From positions 310,001 to 374,000 of the forward strand of contig CP053167.1 of NCBI GenBank assembly GCA_014607495.2: a stretch of 64,000 bases of DNA, given 5' to 3'. Every line of letters begins with the position of its first letter. Within the stretch, counting starts at the first letter, position 1. This stretch comes from Carposina sasakii. Its lineage: Eukaryota > Arthropoda > Insecta > Lepidoptera > Carposinidae. The notes beneath the pieces are model-generated. The model was not told where the DNA came from and searched no databases. It saw nothing but the letters and a program-made list of their open reading frames with translations. The position numbers were made by a program, and so were the translations under genes. Below are positions 32,411-45,893 of the stretch, piece by piece.

Positions 32411-33045
32411 AAGCTCTACATTACACGCCATTACCATTCTAGTTGCCGTTCTAGATCATGCCAAAGAAATATATATATATATATAAGTAACACTACTTCT
32501 TGCGGAGTCGGGTAAAAATGCTATGTCATCTCCATATTTTTTATTCCGTCGTCGGCATTAATTGAATGCCTAATTACGTTGGTATCGGTCTCAAAATTGG
32601 CACCAATTGAATATATTCAACCGGAAAGCTCAGCTCGATACCAATTTCATTTATTTCCATGTCCAATAATAAAGTTAACTTAGTTATTTTTACTCGAGCG
32701 TTGTTTATTTCAAGTTAATAAAATGCACAGTGAAATGTCATTGAAAATTTACCATGTATTAATTTATTACCACTTCCACATTATTTCAATAGGTACGATA
32801 AAAATGTTATTTTATACATGGTGTAACGGAAGGGGTATACTATAAAAATACCCCACTACAGATAACCTATCTACGAGTGCAAGAGAAATGTACATTTTAT
32901 TTTTAAGATTGAATAAATTCAATCTCTTTGTATTTACTGCAGTGACTTGTGTATGTGCAATATTGAAATTAGAATAACAATAAAACTTTTTTAAATTTGT
33001 TTAGGAATTCTCCACACTCCATACATATGAAAAACATATAGTATA
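32411..33045. other. Family E remnant at about 32812-32890; (TA)n run
   Basis: catggtgtaacggaagggg, ctataaaaataccccacta and agataacctatctacgag resemble one arm of family E. A short (TA)n lies at 32469-32485. Nothing else is seen. Confidence 0.45.
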
Positions 33046-33270
33046 TTCTTCTTCTTCTTCAGCCTGCCCAGCGTAGTGACTTGGTCTCCCCGAGGACACG
33101 CCACAAGGCTACTGCTATTGGGGGTTTTTGCCCATAGTCACCACGCTGGGCAGGCGGGTTGGTGACCGCAGTCTGATTTTTGGATATGTTGTCAGCACGG
33201 GAGGAAACCCTTAATCGCCTAGTACGATACCCACGGGCAGGCATGGGGTGGTACAAACTCTACTCTGCCG
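33046..33270 (-). repeat. Family B
   Basis: Reverse copy from the cttcttcttcttcagc tail to tacaaactctactctgccgg. Part of the 3' end is rearranged: cagcgtagtgact appears before ctccccgaggacacgccac. Confidence 0.85.
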
Positions 33271-33371
33271 GTACCATGCGGCAATTTAGTGTATAGTTGA
33301 GTAAATTAATAGCACTTTGCTTAACAACCTAACACCTAAAGCAGACACGCTTAATCAAGAGTAAAATTCAT

Positions 33372-33650
33372 TTACAGCCCTGAGAAGTCCACTGTTGGAC
33401 ATAGGCCTCCCCCAACAACCTCCACTCCGACCGGTCGGAAGCAGCCTGCATCCAACCGACGCCCGCGACTTTGGCCAGGTCATCCGTCCACCTCGCGGGT
33501 GGCCTTCCCACGCTGCGCTTGCCGATACGTGGTATCCACTCTAGAACTTTCCGACTCCATCGGCCATCGGTTCTTCGAGCTATGTGCCCTGCCCATTGCC
33601 ACTTCAGCTTGCTGGACTGTTGAGCTATGTCGGTGATCTTATTGATATTG
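33372..33650 (-). pseudogene. RTE-type LINE, second subtype, C-terminal fragment
   Basis: The minus frame reads KITDIAQQSSKLKWQWAGHI, ARRTDGRWSRKVLEWIPRIG, KRSVGRPPARWTDDLAKVAG, VGWMQAASDRSEWRLLGEAY and VQQWTSQG. The reading frame is undamaged over this stretch but lacks the endonuclease and RT palm. Upstream of 33650 the match stops abruptly at an attgatattgatcttattga run. Confidence 0.85.
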
Positions 33651-35494
33651 ATCTTATTGATAAAATACGTCAATTAAAAATTAAATTTAAACATATAAGA
33701 TAACCAACACTTACAAAATATCGTATAAGAGTTATAAAAAGCTCTTAACGATTCAACTTAAGATTTGCCCCAAAATTAAGAGCCTTATCTCTACTCTCCC
33801 CTCGAGAATGTACCGTAGTAACTTAGCTTTGTAAGCAATTATTCCCCATCTTGCTATGTAAGATAAGATGAGCTTAATAATATTATTTACGCACTAATTA
33901 TAGCTTTTAAGATAGTGCTAACTACCAAAGTTTTGGATAACTAACTGAGAATTTATTTCGCGCGTTCACTTACCTGCTACATTATTTATATGATGGACGG
34001 GGTTTATATTGAGAGTAATGTACTAGGGTAAACAGGGGTTGAAACATTTTTGGTATACTATATACCTACCTAGTATATCAAATAAAAACCTATTCTATAC
34101 ATATAGATACACATAATTTTTCTCGTGAAGGTAGACATAGATTACGGACCAGCACAAGTGGCATGACATGCGAAACACGATATGATAAACCGATTTATCG
34201 AAATTTAGCCTGTCAAAATACGATAAATATTGCCGCCATGTTGAATTGTATACGGACGATACGATATCGAGGACCAGTACGGTTAGTATGACCTGTAGAC
34301 TAACCATATTATGATGTCTCCCATCTATCGCTACAAAATTGACACTATCATGATTATATCTTGTTATCTCTACGGGAGCAAGCACATACATTGCGCCTCT
34401 AAATTTGTTTCTCTCTCTATCTCTTTGTTTCTCACTGTATTAGGTAGTCTACGCCTTTATTTTGTCTGCATAGACTAATTTGACAAGGGCCTTAGATGAA
34501 GTTACAGTATATCTAGAACATATCGATAGAGATATGTCACTGACATGTTTCCTCCAATAGGAAGTCTTAATTTTAGTGCCTTCATCAAATCTCGGGATGA
34601 CCCAACAATATGTATACTATGCTGATGTGTTCTAACAAAGCCCGCACAACACAGATCTTACGTTAAAAATACTCATTGATATTTGTATTAACCGATTCCA
34701 AAATGTTTCGGCTATGTTTTCATCTCCTGTTTTTTCCCAAAAAGCTTTTTCCGAAATGCGTTGGCTGCAAAACCATTGTTCGTATTTGAAGACGCAGGTG
34801 CTAGCTACCGAAATAGCTTTTACAGCACCTTTCCAAAAACGTTTTCGCTTAATATAGTACGAAACAATAACTTTTTCTATAAATTTTACTTTTTCTTAGC
34901 CTAGGTAGGCAATTATTTTGTATTTAAAAATCGTTGTGTAAAATATATTATTTAAAATTATCTGAAATTTTAAGCCACCCAAAGGATTATAGTATAGTGC
35001 ATGTTTGAAATTCTTGTTTTACAAATTACCTACCTCAGATAATAACGCTTCATTTGCGTTTCATTTCATTACTGCAAATAATTAACATCCAAATTATGTA
35101 GGTATATACGTTTTTAAATATTTACTGTTTAATATACCACATGGATGGAAGGCAATTGTTAACGCATGCGAATGGCAATCGGCTGAGATGCTATGGCGAA
35201 CGCGGGGAACTCGAGGTGCGGGGAGAGGCGCGGAAGACGACGACACTCACTTATATCGATTCGCAAAACGCACACGCATTAATTTTTTATATACTTATTT
35301 CGTGCTATATTTATGTATATTGAAAGAAATATAGTATTTTGTTTTTATTGGTAAAATTAAAATATTTATTGAAGAGCACCTTTACTAGACAAGGAAACCC
35401 AAGATCAACCTGGCTAAAGCGCAAACAGCAATTAATCAAAGAAATAAATTTATTCCGTTTCTATTTTTGGTCCGGAAAAAACACCTTACCCCGG
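33651..35494. other. No recognisable feature
   Basis: About 1.8 kb of AT-rich, non-coding DNA. Minus frame 34095-34391 (98 codons) and plus frame 35141-35323 have no recognisable motif. Confidence 0.35.
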
Positions 35495-35540
35495 CAAATT
35501 TTGTTTTCTTCTGCAATTCACGCGGAGGAAGTCGCGGGTG
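35495..35540 (+). repeat. Family F 3'-end fragment
   Basis: ttctgcaattcacgcggagg and aagtcgcgggtg match the Helitron 3' hairpin region. The terminal CTAG is missing. Confidence 0.5.
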
Positions 35541-36102
35541 AGCGCTCGTCGTGTCGTAAAAATAAGTAATTTATTTATACTTAAGTTTCTAAGTCGCCAT
35601 ATTTCTAAAATTATATTCTCTGAACATTCCGAATTCCATCCTCATATTCCTTTTGACAACAAACGTGCAAGTTATTAAATAGCCGGCGACTAAGCAAAAT
35701 TGGATTAACTCTGTCCAGAGGTAGGTCAACGGAATGAGATTCATAATCATGTTACACTCGCATGAGACAAAAATAAATCTATGGACGGGCATGTACTGCG
35801 TATTTTGGACGACATTCCGCATTAGAGATATTACCATTCCAATAGCAAGAAGTAAGAGAAACTCTCATGTAAGAACTATGTATTAGTTGTAATTAAACTT
35901 CATTTAGTATATATTTCATACAGTAATTATAATGGCAAATTTTAAGTTATTTTTTCAGCATTCTTATTTACGATACCCATTCATTTTCCCGTTCTATTCT
36001 TTATATGGTTTCGACTAACAAACATCAATTCTTACAAATTTTACAATACAATACAAAAAACATTTATTTACTTAAACAGCAATTTCCCATTTATCCTTAC
36101 TA
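35541..36102. other. No recognisable feature
   Basis: Non-coding; minus frame 35589-35837 is unrecognised. Confidence 0.35.
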
Positions 36103-36235
36103 ATCTATACCTGTAATAAAATTGTAATGGATCGATGTTTGTGCACGCTAGTCTCATAAACGGTTGGACTGATTTTGATGCAGTTTTCAGTTTTTATTAG
36201 GCTATATTCTGTAGTCCACGCGAACAGACAGCGAG
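36103..36235 (+). mobile_element. Family F, Lep1-like Helitron, 3' truncated
   Basis: gtttgtgcacgctagtctca, taaacggttggactgatttt and tagtccacgcgaacagac match the copies at 36615 and 57310. The CTAG end is absent. Confidence 0.65.
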
Positions 36236-36614
36236 ATGAGGTATTGATACCGCTTTACACGGCGTCAGGTAAGTCCATCACGGATATTTTCGTCGACGAC
36301 AGCAGGACTACTTTGTTTAAACTGGCGCGTCCGTGAGCGAAACTGCTAACTTTTGAGTTGTTTGAAATTTTGACAAAAATTCCATAACAACTCCCCGGAG
36401 AATACGAGGGGAGGGGGAAAATGGAGGAAAGATTTTTAGGGAAAATTGGTTTTTTATAACACGAAAGGGAGCCGCTTAATTGGAATTGCATCTTATGTTT
36501 TGAATAAGCTTCCTTTTTTATGATGTTGTTATGTGGCCGCAAGATGGCTCCGAGACGTAGAGGCAGGCCTAGATTAAAATGGCGTCAGGTATAGGTAGGT
36601 AAAGCGAATATCTT
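36236..36614. other. Unclassified; short basic frame at 36544
   Basis: A minus frame at 36255-36542 is unrecognised. A plus ATG at 36544 opens MAPRRRGRPRLKWRQV then stops. It resembles the Arg-Gly-Arg-Pro segment near the end of some LINE proteins, but is too short to call. Confidence 0.3.
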
Positions 36615-36933
36615 TACATATAATAAAAATGTAACGGATCGCTGTCTGTACATGGAAGATATACGAGAAAACATACTATAGGAGACCTTTATCAACGCAG
36701 TAGGACCCAAAACGATTATAATTGGAATTTTTGTCTGTTTGTCTGTGCGTTTGTGCACGCTAATCTCAGAAACGGCTAAACCGATTTGGATTCAGTTTTC
36801 AGGAATATATTGTGACAGGTCCCACTTAACATATAGGCTACTTTTTATGCTGTGAAAATGTTTTTATCTCGGATAATTTCGATATTTTGTTTTTTCTGCA
36901 GTCCACGCGGAAGGAGTCGCGGGCGTCCACTAG
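36615..36933 (+). mobile_element. Family F, Lep1-like Helitron
   Basis: Has gtgcacgctaatctcagaaa, cggctaaaccgatttggatt, acatataggctactttttat and tctgcagtccacgcgg, and ends gggcgtccactag (CTAG 36930-36933, T following). The left part has a duplicated start (cggatcgctgtctgtacatg, then a second ttgtctgtttgtctgtgcg). Confidence 0.75.
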
Positions 36934-37059
36934 TGCAAAATATATGTGAAAATCCACGTGGAACAGATAACTCGTGCCGCTAGCTTCTGAGAATATGAAG
37001 ATATATGAATGTTTTTTACTACCAAAAGGATTGAGGATAGGTACTAGGCATATACATGT

Positions 37060-37247
37060 CATCATCACCATCATCAGCCTATTACAGTCCACTGCTGGAC
37101 GTAGGCCTCCCTCGGGGCACGCCACAAGACTGCCATGGGAGGTATTTGCCCATAGTCACCACGCTTGGCAGGCGGGTTGGTGACCGCAGTTTGTATTTTG
37201 GACTATGTTGTCAACACGGGAGGCTGCTGCTGCCCACCTCCCGAGCA
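37060..37247 (-). repeat. Family B
   Basis: Reverse copy with a catcatcaccatcatcagcc tail, gcctcggggcacgccac-type centre, gacgtaggcctccctcgg and the cacgcttggcaggcggg block, ending near cccacctcccgagcac. Confidence 0.9.
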
Positions 37248-37293
37248 CATTTAATTTACATCTGAATAATACATAGGTAATATAGCATATAGA

Positions 37294-37775
37294 CGCGTGG
37301 TGCCGGCAGAGTAGAGTTTGTACCGCCCCATGCCTGCCCGTGAGGTATCGTACGAGGTGATTAAGGGTTTCCGGGAGGTGGCAGCAGCGCCTCCCGTGCT
37401 GACAACATAGTCCGAAAATCAGACTGAGGTTACCAACCCGCCTGCCCAGCGTGGTACCGACTAGTGTTGCCGAACTATCGATGGTTGATCTCGAAAATTA
37501 TCTATAATATCAATACTGTCGATAGTATCGATAGCTAAGTTTGGTATAATACTATCAGCACACACCAATACTATCGATAGTATTGAAGCTAATATATCGA
37601 CAGTATCTATCGATAGGGCTATAGATACTATCGTTTTTGCCCAAATATCGATAGTCTGTCGATAGTGGACTATCGAACAGCAACACTAGTGGTGATAATG
37701 GGCAAAAACTCCCCTATGGCAGCCACGTGGCGTGCCTTGGGGGAGGCCTACGTCCAGCTGCAAAATGCTGAAGAA
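37294..37775 (+). repeat. Family B interrupted by a hAT-like MITE
   Basis: Forward copy from gcgtggtgccggcagagtag to cgcctgcccagcgtggt, interrupted, then gtgataatgggcaaaaact to ggcctacgtccagctgc. With 37060-37247 it makes an inverted B pair. Confidence 0.9.
37462..37688. mobile_element. hAT-like MITE rich in TATCGAT motifs
   Basis: A 227 bp insertion with ends TAGTGTTGCCGAACTATCGAT and the reverse of TAGTGTTGCTGTTCGATAG. Right flank gtggtgat (37689-37696) matches left flank gtggt(acc)gac, consistent with an 8-bp duplication plus a 3-base insertion. The interior holds five TATCGAT words and several GTCGATAG, TATCGAC or TATCGTT variants in alternating orientation. Non-coding. Confidence 0.75.
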
Positions 37776-37872
37776 GCATACTATACATATATACCTATAT
37801 ATAGGTACATATACATTGTATGTTCAGTAATGGGTTAAGCAGGAACTCAGGAATAAACCAAATAGATAACAA

Positions 37873-38027
37873 TGGACGGCCGATTGGTTTAGTTGGTAGT
37901 GACTCTGCCTGCGATGCTATAGGTCCTCGGTTCGAATACCGGTATATTACTGTTGCTTTGTACCCACGGCACAAAACCACAGAGATCAATGTGTAGTGTG
38001 TGAATAGTTGTTTATTATTTATAACAT
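37873..38027 (+). repeat. SINE H (tRNA-derived), shortened
   Basis: gacggccgattggtttagtt, gactctgcctgcgatgctat and cggttcgaataccgg, then a body lacking the cgatgtttg segment but keeping tttgtacccacggcacaaaa. Confidence 0.8.
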
Positions 38028-38444
38028 AGTCTTGTGGTAGTTTTACATCAGAATACAATTAGCTGGCGTAATACTCGTACACAATTAAATACCTCATTCA
38101 CATTGCCCTGGAGTCAGATTAAATTGCACAAATCATTCATATTCGGTCTAACCTATCACTTAAAAGAGGGTTGGCTCAAAATAAAAGATGGAGCTGGTTA
38201 GCCGAGTATTTAAAAAGCCTTAGTATCTTGTAGCTGGGCAAAGTAGGTACTTCAACATTCGAGCCCACACCTCAAGTTCCCAGTTTAGGGGCCCGCTCTG
38301 GTACTTCATGAAAAAAATTGATTGGTACAGGCCCGTAACTGGGATCGCACTTAAAAGATGTAACCATAGCAGGTAAAGAATTAACAAATTTGTACACGTA
38401 TATAGGAAAAAATAAATCTAACTTTGTATTTTATTTCTTTACAG
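38028..38444. other. No recognisable feature
   Basis: Non-coding. Near 38326 ggtacaggcccgtaactggg resembles the B-box end of SINE G in reverse. Confidence 0.35.
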
Positions 38445-38492
38445 GTTAAGCGACTTCCCTGAAAACAGAAGCACTGTTTGATTGTGATAAAG
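38445..38492 (+). other. Candidate 48-nt non-coding exon
   Basis: A pyrimidine-rich tract ending ttatttctttacag (acceptor) precedes 48 bases followed by aag then gtaagg (a strong donor). All three frames contain a stop (for example cttccctga and actgtttga), so it could only be a UTR or non-coding RNA exon. Splice-like pairs arise by chance, so this is a weak call. Confidence 0.2.
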
Positions 38493-39292
38493 GTAAGGAG
38501 ATTTGTTTTGTTACAAAACAGCTTTCTATATTAGGTACGAGTATACGATTGTAATGTAACTGCATTTCGACAGTCGCCTGCAACTTACGCCGAACGCTAA
38601 ACCAAAACTGCAGCTGCAGGCAATTAGTAATGAAGTAATTAGCTACATTTTAATACTTTGTCACGGGAAACTTTTACATCCAACTAATTTCGCTTTTTAT
38701 TCGGTGAATTTTCGCGCGGAAATTGAACAATTTTTGAGCGCAATTTGAATTTTAATGCGAATTAAATTTGCCAGAACTTTGTGCAGTGAAATTGTGTGTT
38801 GCTTATTTTTTCTTCGATTTTTTTTTGGCAATGGCTACTTTGGTTTTTAGACAAGTAAAGTTTGAGTTTTACCTGATATTTTTTAATTTATATTTTTGAT
38901 GTAGAGTATATCAAGTGAAAAGGTAGAACCAGGGTAGAATCTATTTTCATACTTAATTTTTTTTATATATAATTCTTAAAGCAATCTTACTCTTAAAAAC
39001 TCTAGACGTAGGCAGCGCGAGCGTTAAACATTGAAATTAACTTAGTTTCAAAGATCATTTATTTACGTTACGATTCCGAATTTAAGCTTGAGCTTTGAGT
39101 AATTTTTACTTAAAGTCAACTCAAACTTTGCTCCAGTTTGCTTGAATTTAACTTCAATTATCTCAGAAAATCGGATTGGAATAATTTAAGTTTCACCCAT
39201 TAAGTTTAGATCTGCTCAATATTACTAAAAGTTGTAACTAAATTTAGAGTACTATTGATTTTGATGAAGATTATCGCTCGTATTCTCAAAAG
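38493..39292. other. No recognisable feature
   Basis: AT-rich, non-coding. Confidence 0.4.
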
Positions 39293-39376
39293 CGGTGATA
39301 GCGCAATGGTTAAGACGTGCGCCTCTCAGTCAGAAGGCGTGGCTTTGAAACCAGTCACGGGCCTGTACCACATAAT
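39293..39376 (+). repeat. SINE G (tRNA-derived), 5' part
   Basis: gcggtgatagcgcaatggtt, agacgtgcgcctctcagtca and accagtcacgggcctgtacc. The body to about 39450 (cacttagctataacccgagg) is diverged. A 96-codon frame across it is not a gene. Confidence 0.8.
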
Positions 39377-39884
39377 TCATTTCATGTACGAAGTCTTCTA
39401 AAATTTTCACTTAGCTATAACCCGAGGAGGGCCATTGAGGGCACTCGAGTGAGGGATGGCAGTACCTACTTTGTTACAAGTCAAATTACGAGACATATTA
39501 GTGAAAGGTATTTTAAAGTATTACCTGTTAACAAAAGTTTAGAGCACAGTTACGATACACCTATTTGGGAAAAAACAAAAAAGGATAGAAAAGTTTCTGA
39601 TCATTAAAACTCAGACTACCCTCTCAGGTGTTGCTAACATCAAAAATGGGACAAAAAGGTACGAATTAAAAAAAATGAACGCTTGTCTTAATTTTTTTGT
39701 GAGGGTTCTGTAAGGTATTTCTACACATTTGTAGCCTTAAAAGTTTTATAACAGACTGACACAGGTGAAAAGTGATAGTGTTATCTGCACACTTCTGCTT
39801 AACACATCCACATTGTAATCATAATTACATATGTATGTAATAATTATGTATGTAATATATTACATATGTATGTACATCAATACG
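39377..39884. other. AT-rich; tacatatgtatgta palindromic run at 39825-39875
   Basis: The block ttacatatgtatgtaata occurs twice about 30 bases apart (39823 and 39859 regions) and is itself palindromic. No gene. Confidence 0.5.
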
Positions 39885-39950
39885 GCTGTGTTTCCGTAAT
39901 TTGGTAGCCTGTACTGCAAGATCCCATAGCCACGTTTAGCATGTCAGGGA
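39885..39950 (-). repeat. Family A, 3' end
   Basis: acggctgtgtttccgtaatt, tggtagcctgtactgcaag and catagccacgtttagcatg: the reverse of the A end. Confidence 0.7.
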
Positions 39951-40228
39951 CTTTTTAATGTAAATAACATTTTTTTTCTCCGCCTCAGTGAGAATAAAAG
40001 TGAACTATAGAAGTAACACAAAATAATAAAGCCTTCATTAATTTCCATCTACATTACGGAACTCTAATAAACTCGAGAACAATCTTTGTTATTTTTTTAA
40101 AGCTCGGTTTTTTCAATGTTGCCAACAATAAGAAACGAGTTACAGCGGCGAAATTTTTTTTTTGTCGTTCATCGAAAAAGTTTAGTTTACGGTGCACTTT
40201 AAATTCAGCGCATAATGAAATTGAAAAC

Positions 40229-41273
40229 TTGATATTAGAAAAAAATGATCTTCAGAAAATAATTGACAAATCGGCCTGTCGTATTAAATTACTATCGCAA
40301 ATCAATTCACCAATAATTAATAAAAATACGCCAAAAAGTAAAAAGAAACAAAGATACAAAAGAACACGCATGGATCAACAAAAAGTTATTGAAGATCATG
40401 ACACAAGCCATGAAGAAACGGCTCTGGTCAGTGAAAATAAAAATGAAAATAAAAATACACAGGAGACAACAACCCTTGTAGAGAAATTGACAACATCAAA
40501 GAAGCGCATAATAATAATTGCGGATCAGCAGGGGAAGGGTCTACAAAAAACACTGGCGAAACTAGTGGGAGAAAATTATCAAGTTTCGTGCTTCTGGAAA
40601 CCAGGGGCAAACATGAAGGAAGTTCTGACTTCAGAAATGAAGGCTATTTCCCAACTAAATCAAGATGACTTTGTTGTATTATTGGCTGGCGTTAATGACA
40701 AGAATCCATTAGACTTTAAAATGTATATAAACAACTGGTTCAACTCTGTAAATGTGCCAAATGTACTAGTGTGTGAAGTGCCTTACAATAAGTTGCTTAA
40801 TGAAAAAAAACTTAATTATGAATTACGTTTCATAGGCAGTAGATATAAAAATGTAACATTTGTTAACATGTGCTTTGACAGATTTATATCTCGAAATAAA
40901 CACATGTACACTTTGAATGTCTGTAGAACACTACTAAGGGAAATTTTACATATAGAATATAAGCTAAAATATTTATTGTATCTTAAGAAACAGGAATCAA
41001 GAACTATTATAACTATGACATATCATAATAAATCAACACAAACTGAACATTTAGAGATTAATAATGACATAAACAACCGTGGTGAAAATAATAAATCTAA
41101 TAATAATAAAAATGACATTACCAATCAAGTCAATAACAATAATAATATCAATAATAATGACATAAACAAAAACAATCTTTGCAATAATAATCAGTCTAAT
41201 AATAATAATGACATTAACAATAAAATTTACAACGAACAAAATCATATGAATATTAATAATACAAATATAGACA

Positions 41274-41299
<26 letters not shown>
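40229..41299 (+). CDS. LINE ORF1, SGNH-hydrolase-like with Asn-rich tail
   Basis: This 356-codon frame is the first ORF of the LINE. A basic stretch (KSKKKQRYKRTR, about 36-47) is followed at 91-240 by a fold resembling the esterase-like ORF1 of CR1-group LINEs: RIIIIADQQGKGL (93-105) at the position of the GDS nucleophile block, KPGANMKEV (124-132) and LLAGVND (151-157) matching the GxND block. The nucleophile Ser and the C-terminal DxxH are not evident, so catalysis is doubtful; in this group the domain is usually treated as an RNP or accessory function. Residues 279-352 are an Asn-rich low-complexity tract. The first codon given is TTG. The frame is open upstream to 40004 with no ATG (for example SSKKFSLRCTLNSAHNEIEN), so the true start is unseen. 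It overlaps ORF2 by 26 bases. Confidence 0.75.
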
Positions 41300-43444
<2,145 letters not shown>

Positions 43445-43483
43445 TGATACATAGCATGTACTACAAACCAATATTTTAAGTAG

Positions 43484-44362
43484 ATGGCGCCGGTGCGTTC
43501 AAAAGAAGATAATGGTCGAACTATCAAAGTTAAAGTTCAAAATCAAGAGATTGAGATCGGAAATGAATTTATTGTACCATATTGCCCGCTGCTATCACGA
43601 ATTTTCGAAACACATGCAAACGTTGTGAGTTGTCATTCGGCCAAATCAATCAAATATTTGTGCAAGTACGTCACAAAAGCCAGCGACATGGCTGTGTTTG
43701 GTATTGCGTCCGAAAATGCGAATGACGAAATCAGCAACTTCCAAATGGGCAGATACATCAGTAGTAATGAAGCACTGTGGCGATTATTGTCATTTCAAAT
43801 TCATGAAAGATATCCCACAGTTGTACATTTAGCAGTGCATTTGAAAAATGGCCAAAGAGTTTACTTCACTGAGGCTAATGCGGCACAACGAGCTGAGAGA
43901 CCACCATCGACAAAATTGACTAGCTTCTTTGCAATGTGTGAAGTAGATCCATTCGCAGCGACGCTGATGTACGTTGAAATGCCCAAGTATTACACTTGGA
44001 ATCAATCAACAAAGAAATTCCAACGTCGCAAACAAGGAGCCTCAGTTCCTGATTGGCCACAGGTGTTTTCCACTGATGCACTAAGTCGCATGTATACTGT
44101 TCATCCTAGAAATGTTGAATGTTTTTATTTGCGACTGTTGTTGGTAAATGTACCAAGACCAAAATCATTTGCGCATTTGAAAACTGTGAATGGCCACCAA
44201 TGCCAAACATAAAGAGAAGCATGTCAACTATTGGGTTTGCTGGAGAACGATTCTCATTGGGATTTAACACTTGCGGATTCAGTTGTTTCATCAAATGCGT
44301 ACCAAATACGAACGCTGTTCGCAATTATCATCACCACATGTTTTCCTTCACAGCGAATTTAG
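43484..44362 (+). pseudogene. Helitron Rep-helicase, Rep C-terminal part (broken)
   Basis: From the ATG at 43484, after about 10 codons of unrelated sequence, the frame enters the Helitron replication-initiator domain at NEFIVPYCPLLSRIFETHAN (27-46), followed by SIKYLCKYVTKASD (55-68), which holds the paired tyrosines Tyr58 and Tyr62 of the Y2 motif. Everything N-terminal to this is gone, including the two-His metal-binding motif, apparently by a deletion near 43500. After GHQC, a TAA (44210-44212) sits where the family has a coding triplet, and the same frame continues REACQLLGLLENDSHWD to a second stop, TAG at 44360-44362. It could not nick DNA. Minus-strand frames here are shadows. Confidence 0.9.
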
Positions 44363-45893
44363 TTATGGAACAAATATAAAGACGACATATGTGAAGATAT
44401 CTTGCATCGCTTGCGCATTCAAACGAATAATCCTGACATCCAAATAAGCGATGAAATCTACAATGAAGGATTGATTCTGATTGAGGATCAATGCTTGACT
44501 ATTGCAACAAGCTACTGATTGAAGTAGGAATGATTGCGCCAAATCGATCGATGCACGATGCATTCAACCAAGAATTAAATCGAGAGCTGCAATACAATGT
44601 TGATACATTGCAGGAATTCGTTCGAAATAATGTGCCGTTGCTGAATGAACAGCAAAAACAAGTGTACGAAACATTAATGCAAGCGGTGGACAATAATACT
44701 GGTGGTCTATTCTTCCTGGACGCACCTGGAGGAACAGGGAACACATTTGTCATTTCATTGATTTTGGCCACTATTCGATCAAGATGTGACATAGCTTTGG
44801 CGTTAGCATCATCTGGAATTGCGTAGACTCTTCTAGATGGCGGTCGTACTGCACATTCTGCGCTTAAGTTGCCACTCAATTTAAACACAATTGATACTCC
44901 AACATGCAATATTTCCCGATCCAGTTCAATGGGAAAATTGTTGATGCAATGCAAGCTCATTGTTTGGGATGAGTGCACAATGGCACATAAGAAATCACTT
45001 GAAGCACTTAACTTCACACTGAAGGATCTTCGGCGAAATAACAATATCTTTGGCGGCTTGATGATATTATTGGCAGGCGATTTCAGGCAGACGTTGCCAG
45101 TAATTCCCCGTGGAACGCCTGCAGATGAATTGAATGCTTGCCTGAAGGCATCACCTTTATGGAATAACGTAAAAACATTATCGCTAACCACTAATATGAG
45201 AGTTCAACTTCAAAATGATCAAAGTGTTGCACAATTTTCCAAACAATTGTTAGCTGTTGGAAATGGAAAAGTCCCAGTTGATGCGACATCTGGGTTAATT
45301 ACTCTTACCAACGACTTTTGCCGATTTGTAGACTCTCAATTAGCTCTTATTGAAATTTTTTTCCCAAACATTAGTGAGAATTATCAGAATTATGCTTGGT
45401 TAAGTCAACGAGCAATTCTTGCCGCAAAGAATAATGATGTACACGCACTGAATTTCAACATTCAATTAAAAATTGCTAGCGATTTGGTGACATACAAATC
45501 CGTTGATTCCATAACAAATCCCGATGATGTAGTAAATTATCCAACAGAGTTTTTGAACTCTCTGGAGTTACCAGTCTTTCCACCACATAACTTGCAACTC
45601 AAAGTTGGTGCAGTTATTATGATATTACGAGTACGTAATTTGAATCCACCGTGACTTTGCAACGGTACTCGACTTTCGGTAAAAAGACTTATCCCGAATT
45701 TGATTGAGGCAACCATTATTAACGGAAAGTACGCAGGTGAAAATGTATGTATTCCTCGAATACCAATGATTCCGACTGATCTTCCGTTTGACTTCAAACG
45801 ATTGCAATTTCCAGTTCGCCTTGCGTTCGCAATGACAATTAACAAGTCGCAAGGCCAATCGCTTAGTGTTTGCGGGATAAATTAAAAAATCAT
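44363..45893 (+). pseudogene. Helitron Rep-helicase, Pif1-like helicase part (broken)
   Basis: The frame continues LWNKYKDDICEDILHRLRIQ and GLILIEDQCLTIA, shifts frame near 44490-44515, and enters the SF1B helicase. The Walker A region reads DAPGGTGNTF, with Asn (codon 44740-44742) where the family has the ATP-binding Lys. A TAG at 44824-44826 follows SSGIA; then come ARTAHSALKLPLN-type text, LIVWDECTMAH (Walker B, about 44956-44988), LLAGDFRQTLPVIPRG (about 45064-45111) and SLTTNMRVQ. A TGA lies at 45652-45654, then LPFDFKRLQFPVRLAFAMTI and NKSQGQSL. Several lesions make it non-functional. The long minus frame 44499-45191 is its antisense shadow. Confidence 0.92.

Noticed and set aside
39317..39607. 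96-codon plus-strand frame
   Set aside because: It starts inside a tRNA-derived SINE and has no domain signature.
40428..40610. Minus frames over the LINE (also 41051, 41639, 42303, 42347, 46629)
   Set aside because: Antisense shadows of ORF1 and ORF2. The hydrophobic appearance comes from reversed Asn/Ile-rich codons.
44499..45191. 230-codon minus-strand frame
   Set aside because: It lies antisense to the Helitron helicase, whose motifs (Walker B, GDFRQ, SLTTNMR) are on the plus strand. No motif is seen in the minus translation.
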